Source: Copromyces sp. CBS 386.78 (taxonomy: Eukaryota; Ascomycota; Sordariomycetes; Sordariales; Sordariaceae). From it: DNA of 64,000 bases. The notes under the pieces are model-generated. The model did no database searches and was not told the origin of the DNA. It worked only from the letters and a program-made list of their open reading frames with translations. The first letter of the stretch is position 1; every line of letters begins with the position of its first letter. Of the stretch, positions 57,101-64,000 are shown one piece after another. Both the position numbers and the translations under genes were made by a program. The DNA is taken from NCBI GenBank assembly GCA_030685235.1, contig MU839200.1, forward strand, positions 1 through 64,000, written 5' to 3'.

Positions 57101-60100
57101 TATAGAAGAAAATATAGCCAAATTTTATAAAAAAGCCGATAAACCGCCTAAGACCGACGCTTAAATTAAGGAGAAGCTTCCTAAATAATATTAAAATTAC
57201 TTTAATATTTTTAAATTTTGTAACGCTATAATTTTACCCCCCTACCGCTCTTATAATTTTAAAATCGAATTCCGCCCGGGAAAATAGGCGCCCTATATAA
57301 AATTAAAAGTATTCAACCCCGATAAATTAAATATAATTAAAAAGTAAATTAATAAAAACTTTTATAATAAATTTATCCGCCCTTTATAATTAGAAGCCGC
57401 TTCCTAAATCCTATTAGTATAAAAATTAAGCGGAAATATTAGAATTTATATAAATTATAAAAGGATTAATAATATTACCTTTAAAAGCCGCTACCCGCTC
57501 CTTTTAAGTAAAGAAACCCTTAATATTATTTGTAAAGCGAAGATTTTTACTAAATTAAATATTATTGCCACTTTTAATTATATTCGTATTATAAAAGGAT
57601 ACGAATAGTTAACGGCGTTTATTACCTATTTTAATTTATTTAAATTATTTATCTACCTATTCGGCCTATAGAAAATGTTTAATATATTTTAAAACTATAT
57701 TAATAATATTTTATATAATATTTTAAATATTTATACAACCGCCTACTTAAATAATATCCTCATTTTTTTAAATAACGAAGAAGAATATTAAAAGTATATA
57801 AATAATATTTTTACCCGCTTAAAGAAGGCTAACTTATAAATTAATATCGATAAGTACGAATTTTATATTAAGAAAACCAAATATTTTAAACTAATTATTA
57901 CGCCTAGCGGTATCGAAATAGACTTAGAAAAAGTCAAAACTATTATAAATTAGAAACCCCTAATATTAAAAAAATTCTTATAAAATCTTTTAAAATTTAC
58001 CAACTTTTATCGTCGTTTTATTAAAGGTTTTTTAATAATAATAGTACTATTATACAACTTTACGAAAAAGGACGTAGAATAAGTATAAATTATAGTATAA
58101 TAATCCGCTTTTAAAGCTTTAAAAACCGTATTTACTAATAGACCAACCTTATATATCTATAATTAGTCTAAGAAGACGATTATTAAAATTAATACTTTAA
58201 ATTAGGCTTCTAGCGGTACCCTCTCTTAATATAAGGATAATAACGTACTCTACCCAATCGTATACTTTTTAATACGGTACTCAATAACGGAATATAATTA
58301 TAATATTTATATTAAAAAGTTTTTTACTATCGTTAAAACCTTAGAAGAATAGCGCCCAAAATTAAAAGGCGCTTAATAACCTTTCAATATTATTATAGAT
58401 TATAAGAATTTAAAAACCTTTATAATAAATAAATAATTTATATTCTGCTATATATAATAATTATAATTCCTTTTATATTTTAACTTTTTAATTTACTATA
58501 TACTAAAATTACGAAATCTCCGCCCCAATATATTAAATAGGAAATTAAAAAACGTATTTTTAAATATAGATAATTATCGTTTAAAAATAAAGAACTGTAA
58601 ATTTATTAACTTTACCTACTTTAAAAAAAAATATTTCTCTCTATCGGCTATAATAATTAATAATAACCTCAATTTTAATAAAAAAGTATTTTTACTATCT
58701 TTAAATACTTTAAAAGAATTAGACAAATTAACTAATAATATTATTAATAAAAATTACAACCGGTTAACTTTAATATAAGAAGTAATTAATTATTTAAAAG
58801 ATTTAAATTGTACCGAATAGCGCCCTTATATTAGGAAAAAGTTTAAAATCGCTTTCGCCGAATATTTTATAGCGGGAGGTACATTTTATTATAGAAGGAG
58901 GGTATTTATTAACCCTAATAATATTATTACCTATTTACTACTTATTTATTGCGCCTATTTATTATTAACGGCTAATTATCTAGGTAAAAATAAAATATAG
59001 GTATAAATAAAAGAATATTAATATTAATTAAATATAGTAGAAGCTGTTTAAATTTATTATAAAGGTTGCCTAGTATATTCGAAAATAAAAGTATTACGAC
59101 GAATTAAAGTAAGCTATTTTAAATTTATACTTATAATTTATATATTATAGACGGACATTTTAGTTAATTATATTTCTCTATTACTAGAAAATTTATATTT
59201 AAATTAAAAATTTAAATATATTGCTATCGTTGTAGACTGTTTAACAAAAATATATTATTATATCCCAATTATTATTATAGAAGCGGAAGAATTAATAGAC
59301 TGCTTTATTAATTATATTTATACCTTTTATAACCTATTTAATACTATTGTTTCCGATTGCGGTTCGCAATTTATTTTTCTTTTCTAATATATTATTTATA
59401 AGCGCCTAACTATTAAAAAGTTATTGAATTCCGCTTTCTATTTTTAAATTAATATTTAAATAAAATATATTAACGTAAAAATAGAATAATATTTACGTAT
59501 TTTCGTTAATTAAATATAGACGGACTAAGTATAATAGTTATTATTAGCGGAATTCGTAAGTAATAATATAGTATTTAAAACTGTAAGTATAATTCCCTTC
59601 TTTATTAACTATAATTTCTACTTCCGTATAGGTATCGAACCCGTAGTAGTTATATTATTAAAAGGTTTTTCGCTAGTATAGTAGAAGGAATATTTAAAGG
59701 TTAGCGAATTATTCGTTCGTTTCGAAGCTATTTAGGACTATATATATACTTCTATAAAAAAGGTATAGGACCGATACGAGGCTAACGCTAATAAAAATCG
59801 GTCTAATATATTAAAATATTGTATAAGTAATTTTGTCTTATTTAATATAATTAATTTCAATAATAGTAGACTATACGATAAATTATATTTACGATAGGAG
59901 GGCCCTTTTAAAATAGATTGGGTATAATGCTATACTATTAAATTTATTTTATTTACTAATATAAAGTATTCGTTAATATTCTACGTTTCTATAGTAAAAT
60001 TTTATTATAAAGGCTTCTCTAATTAAGCGGAATTATAGGGTAATATACGAATTAATAAGGGTAGGATTATAATTTATACTAACGATTATAAAGAGGTAGC

Positions 60101-60300
60101 GGAATAGGAATTTAATAATTTATTAGATTATTTCTAACGAGGAAATAACCGTTACTAATTTTATACTATAAAGTAGAAATATTATAATCTTACCGACAAG
60201 CCCTTCAATAACGTAAAGGGAATAAGAGATTCCGTTATTATATTTTACCGCGACTACTTAAATACCCCTATCTTATTAGCGGTTTAGAACTGGCTAGAGA
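54200..60300 (+). pseudogene. Gypsy-C gag-pol remnant with chromodomain
   Basis: Gag ends near 55600 with a degraded zinc knuckle (YNYCNYRS). Protease: FIDCGFTIYYTIPLLKL at about 56015, the D-x-G active-site loop. RT: YINYKRINNITFKSRYPL at about 57440, KIFTKLNIIATFNYIRI, FGLQKMFNIFQNYIN (Q restored), and AYLNNILIF for YLDD at about 57745. Integrase: about 58900-59750, including LLLAEFVSNNIVFKTVSIIP and YNFYFRIGIEP. Chromodomain at about 60080-60270: EFNNLLDYF, EDNRYQFYTIK-KYYNLTDK, then VIIFYRDYL. A charged tail of about 100 codons follows before the 3' LTR. Stops sit at former Gln/Trp codons. Confidence 0.85.
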
Positions 60301-60849
60301 TTAAAGCTATACTTTAAAAGCAAACCCTAAAGTAGAGGGCCTCAATACCCCAAATACGCTATACAATATTGCCCGTACCCTAAATACGCTATATAGCGTC
60401 GTCCTTAGCCCCGCTCCTAAAACGTTCTAAACGTATTATTAATTTAAAAGAATAAATTAACGCCGCCGTAGTAATTATTATAATTAGCCGTAAGGTATAA
60501 ACAATTATAACCGATATACGGGAGTCTATAATTAAAGTAGTAAACCGGAAATTCAAGCCCCTATCCGAAGAGGATTTAAAGAAGATAGACGAATTCTTTT
60601 ATAAAGTATTTAGGAAGATAATAGAGGTCTAGTAGGGAAAGCGGCCCCTATAAGGAACGTAGAAGTATAGCTGGAGGTTGGGACTTACTAATAGGGAAAT
60701 AATAACGTAGCTGTTTAATCGCGGATTGTAGACGTTCGATTATAGATCGAGGAGTTGGAGGACGGGGATTAAAGTAAGATTTATTATTTTATGTATATAT
60801 ATTAGATAGATCGTTTGAAGTTCTGTAAGCTTCTTTTATAGGGAGGTAG

Positions 60850-61082
60850 TATTATAGGATTACTTGTAATAGTACTACTGGGTATTACGTATACGACTAG
60901 GTATAGCTAGTCGAGTCTATTAGCTATTAGCTAATAGGACCGTACGTACGCACTAGTAGGCCTCGGTCTAGGTCTATAGCATTGCCCTATACCTAGACCG
61001 TACTCCTCCCTCCTCTCCTTCTTTCCTTCCTCGTACAATTACGTTTATCCAACCTTACCCCCAACGGTATTACCCCGTAATA
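60850..61082 (+). repeat. 3' LTR of Gypsy-C
   Basis: 233 bp, begins TATTATAGGATTACTTG and ends TATTACCCCGTAATA. Confidence 0.92.
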
Positions 61083-61087
61083 AGGAT

Positions 61088-61570
61088 AAAGGTAAATAAA
61101 AGGAGGAGACAATCCCTTCTAATATTAATATAATTAAATACGTACCTATCGCTACCTCCGCGTTTAATAAACTTAACGACCTTCTATTTAGAAAAAAGAA
61201 GGAGGAAGCTAACCTAAATTAGAGCTTCTACTATACTTTTTTTAAATTATAGAATTATAAAGTACCTAATACGAAGATTTATATAAAGGCAACTATAGAA
61301 TTAGCTATACCGGCCTAAAAAAATATCGAGCGTACTATTATCGGTAGTAAGAGCGGCTAGAACGATAATACGGCAACTTTTAAAGATTATATATAATACT
61401 ATTTACGACGTATTTATCCTTTTACTAAAGTACCCCTATATAATATAACGCTAATTATAACGGGTTTGCAAGAGTAAGGTATAGCGAGTAATTGTGTAAG
61501 GTTAAAATGATAATATTTGATAAAGGGGGAAAGGAGACTATATTAGAAGGGTACAGTTAGAAAAGGGTTT
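61088..61570 (+). pseudogene. RIP-broken frame next to Gypsy-C, unrecognised
   Basis: A plus-strand frame is readable for about 120 codons (EETIPSNINIIKYVPIATSA, FNKLNDLLFRKKKEEANLN, KATIELAIPA, RRIYPFTKVPLYNITLIITG) with TAG/TAA breaks. It belongs to the sequence into which Gypsy-C inserted. No domain recognised; it may be a remnant of another element's gag. Confidence 0.3.
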
Positions 61571-63742
61571 TGTATACCGTGGCGCTAAGGCCGGGGTATC
61601 CGAGCTAGAGCCTTCGTAGGCTTTATAGACTTGGTTAATTAGCTAAGTTTAACTTCTAGGCTCTAGCTTTATAATATTACCCCCCTATTCCCTAGGGGCG
61701 TAGGCCTACCGTATAAGACGTAGCTAATTATACGAGGAACGACTAAAAATCTAGCCCGATAATTATATTTAACCTAACGCTTAGAATAGAGAAGAAAATT
61801 AATAATACTAAGTAAGAATTACTATTATTTGAGTCTCTAAATAAACGTTGTACAATTACCTACTTCCTACCCGAGTTGGCGATGCCTTTTGGTACTTACT
61901 CTTATAGAGTTATATTTAATGGCTGAGGCACTAAGACTTATTTAGGGAATATATTTAGACCGTACTTATCCGGGAACCTCTCTTGCCGCGTTGTAAATTT
62001 ATATTCGGTTGATAGTTAGAATTACGGCTATTACCTAGTGCTTCGTATCGCTCGGCTTCTCTAGTTAGTAGGAGCTGTTTTTAAGTAGCCTTCTGTACCT
62101 TTCGCTAGAGGCGACCTTAGTAATTTTTCGTATATATGAAATGTTACGTTTATTGCCTTCTAACGGTTGCGTATTGTAGTAGATACCGGTAAGCCGGCTA
62201 TACGTAAAAAGGGGTGGAATTGAGATTGACGGCTAGTTTGGCTAGTAGATTGCTGTTCGAAACGGCCGTAGAGGTTCTTCCTATACGAATGTACGGACTT
62301 CCTTCTACTATAGTTTTATTAGGGTATAGTATAGAGCCCTGTGGTTATAGGTCTATAGGGCGGTATTATATGTACTAGCTGTACTATATTCAAACAGCTA
62401 CACTTAATTGGTTGTACTAATGTAGTATAACACCCCTATTTATCTATTTATAAGGAGTAGGCAATATTTATAATACTACCCCCCTCTTAAATTAATTCCC
62501 AACTTCAAAATCTATTTAAACCGTTTAAAAACTATTAATATTTATAAAGTAGGGCTTACTAAGGCAGGTAAACGCTTAGCGCTAAACCTCCTATTAAGGG
62601 GCCGAATATTAGTTAAAATATTATTAGATATACCCCTTTCGTAAAGACTACTCGATTATTACTTTAAATAATTCTAAATAAGTTTAAAACGTTCCTAACC
62701 GTTTTATAAATTTCCTATTTATATTTTACTATTATTAACCCCCGACGGAGGGTACTATAAGAACGTTCGTAGTATAGTAATATATAGGGACATTTATATC
62801 TTTATTAGTATTATAGATTATAGAGACCTTTTATTCGAATTTCGTTATAATTATTATAATTATCTTTTCTCTATTTTATAATTATCTCCCCCTTCCCTAC
62901 TAACTATAATATAAAATTTTAATTATATAGGTTTTAACCGTTGGTTAGGGGGGGTAAGGTGAGGTATTAGGGGGTAGGAAACGTAAGTACGCTATAAGAT
63001 ATATTATTTCCCGGTTATTATTAATAGTACTTTTATTATTATAGTAGGGTATTTATAAGGTAATTCGGCTAGAATATATAGAATAAACCATTATTAAACT
63101 CTTTATTTTTTATATTTATTTACTTTATTTATTATTTAACCTTATACTCCACCGGACCTATTAATTATTTACTTTTGGGGCGGCTATAACGGGGATTAGA
63201 GAGGGCATTTTAATTAGGACCTCCTTTTTAACCTTTAATTAAATTTTAAATCTTTTCTTAAAATTAATATATAATAGTCCTAATTCTGGTCGTTTCTTAT
63301 GAAGGTCTTAAATTACTTCCTAGCAACCGTCGAAGTTGGCTGCTAATTGCTAATTTAAAGGGTAATAAGACTACTTTATTAAGTAGTACTATTATCCTTT
63401 AATCTTTTAATAATTTAAAAGTTCTTTAAATTCTTAATATTTATTTTCTTCAAAATTATTAGTTTTAATAATTATTATGCCTTTATTAGCCTTAATATTA
63501 GTTATAAGATCTTTTTAGTTTGGTAAGCTTTTAATATATAGTTTAATTTTAAATATATTAACGATATAAATAACCTTTATATTATTAAATAAAGCTAATT
63601 CTACTGTATATAAGGTAGCCTTTATAATACGAAAAAGTCTTTTAAAATATAGTATTAATTTATTATACAGCCTATTAATTACGTAGTTAACTATATTAAA
63701 TATAACCTTATCCCTAACTTTATACTTAGGCGTATTAGTACG
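61571..63742 (-). mobile_element. 3' part of Ty3/Gypsy chromovirus Gypsy-D
   Basis: Minus-strand integrase end and chromodomain are readable at 63748-63255. Further along that strand two similar motifs (six Gs, then TA-TATTATAAA) occur at about 62484-62466 and 61685-61672. Each looks like a polypurine tract followed by an LTR start, so the 3' LTR begins at one of them; which one cannot be decided here. 61690-62460 has a mixed composition with little coding signal, compatible with LTR sequence. The 5' part of the element is not in the window. Confidence 0.6.
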
Positions 63743-63748
63743 TATCAC
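63255..63748 (-). pseudogene. Gypsy-D integrase C-terminus and chromodomain
   Basis: Minus strand, 63748-63515: KYKVRDKVIFNIVNYVINRL, then KLILYFKRLFRIIKATLYTV and IVNIFKIKLY, the module after the integrase core whose usual form is 'KVGDKVWL...KLDWK..GPFKI...VELxLP...IHNVFHVSLL'. Then at 63450-63255: KNLKNFLNY, YYLIK-SYYPLN, LAANFDGC-EVI-DLHKKRP, a chromodomain with its 'ANFDGCWEVIQDFHKK'-type end. Breaks are TAG/TAA. At about 63743 the homology is cut off by unrelated sequence. Confidence 0.75.
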
Positions 63749-64000
63749 GGGGCAAGGCGAACGTTAGGTATTTGTAAAGATATTCGCAATTGTACGAGGA
63801 AGAGGAAGCTATCTGGGGGAGCCCTAATAGCCATTTATATATAGTAAGTATATAGCCTGTACAACCTAATTATCCTATAAATTATCCTATAGATTATCCT
63901 ATAGGCTAATATAGTCTATATAACCTTAGCGATAGGGGTAGGCTAATAACCGCAGCTAGTTAAATATTAGATACGTTCAACCGTATTTACTATGTTGGGT
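63743..64000. repeat. Probable start of another LTR insertion
   Basis: The Gypsy-D integrase frame ends abruptly at about 63742. The next sequence begins TATCACGGGGCAAGGCGAAC, which could be an LTR start of the TG (here TA) type, and it is less RIP-mutated. The five bases before it are GTACG. The partner end would be outside the window, so this stays tentative. Confidence 0.35.

Larger units (their letters stand above)
53741..61082 (+). mobile_element. Ty3/Gypsy chromovirus Gypsy-C, complete structure
   Basis: 7342 bp bounded by 233-bp LTRs (53741-53973 and 60850-61082) with a perfect 5-bp TSD AGGAT (53736-53740 and 61083-61087). Plus-strand gag, protease, RT, integrase and chromodomain remnants appear in order. 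A purine tract (AGGGAGGTAG) precedes the 3' LTR. The same family left the reverse-oriented solo LTR at 42114-42251/53421-53522. Frames are RIP-broken. Confidence 0.92.

Noticed and set aside
1..64000. CRISPR arrays, bacterial operons, tRNA or rRNA genes
   Set aside because: No spaced identical repeats, no ribosome-binding-site/operon organisation and no tRNA- or rRNA-like folding blocks were seen; the sequence is eukaryotic, transposon-dominated DNA.

Overview
This window looks like a repeat-rich, heterochromatin-type block from a filamentous ascomycete genome. Most of it is extremely AT-rich, yet CG dinucleotides survive while CA/TG are scarce. Transposon reading frames can still be followed, but they are broken by TAG/TAA at positions where the families have Trp or Gln. 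Together this is the footprint of repeat-induced point mutation (RIP, CpA to TpA). I see one intact host gene, several short elements that escaped RIP, and at least seven larger transposons. Several of those are nested and are closed by LTRs or TIRs of matching length plus target-site duplications (TSDs).

Layout. 1-81: end of a long-TIR MITE. 82-9500: old RIP-mutated sequence with unidentified broken reading frames, interrupted by an intact 649-bp MITE (6764-7412; 9-bp TSD; internal minisatellite). 9640-9941: short non-RIP host sequence. 9944-29919: a pogo/Fot-type DNA transposon (TA target site, ~130-bp TIRs) blown up to 20 kb by nested insertions. These are a 415-bp MITE (12196-12610) and a minus-strand Ty3/Gypsy element (13059-29346), which itself holds a plus-strand Ty3/Gypsy element (18153-26581). 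29922-35142 and 40682-42108: a gene island of normal base composition. It carries a 1150-residue F-box/ankyrin-repeat gene on the minus strand (31146-34598) and a Harbinger-like MITE (30222-30624), and it is split by a 5.5-kb Ty1/Copia element (35143-40676). 42114-53522: a solo LTR cut in two by an 11.2-kb Ty3/Gypsy element (about 42250-53420). 53741-61082: a complete 7.3-kb Ty3/Gypsy element of the same family as that solo LTR. 61570-63742: the 3' part of another minus-strand Ty3/Gypsy element. 63743-64000: probably the first part of one more insertion.

All five Ty3/Gypsy elements keep a readable chromodomain remnant at the C-terminus of integrase, so they are chromoviruses. Chromodomains of such integrases are known to steer insertion to methylated-histone heterochromatin, which fits the pile-up seen here. 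No element has an intact polymerase frame, so all are presumably dead. The only gene likely to make protein is the F-box/ankyrin gene, a candidate substrate adaptor of an SCF ubiquitin ligase.
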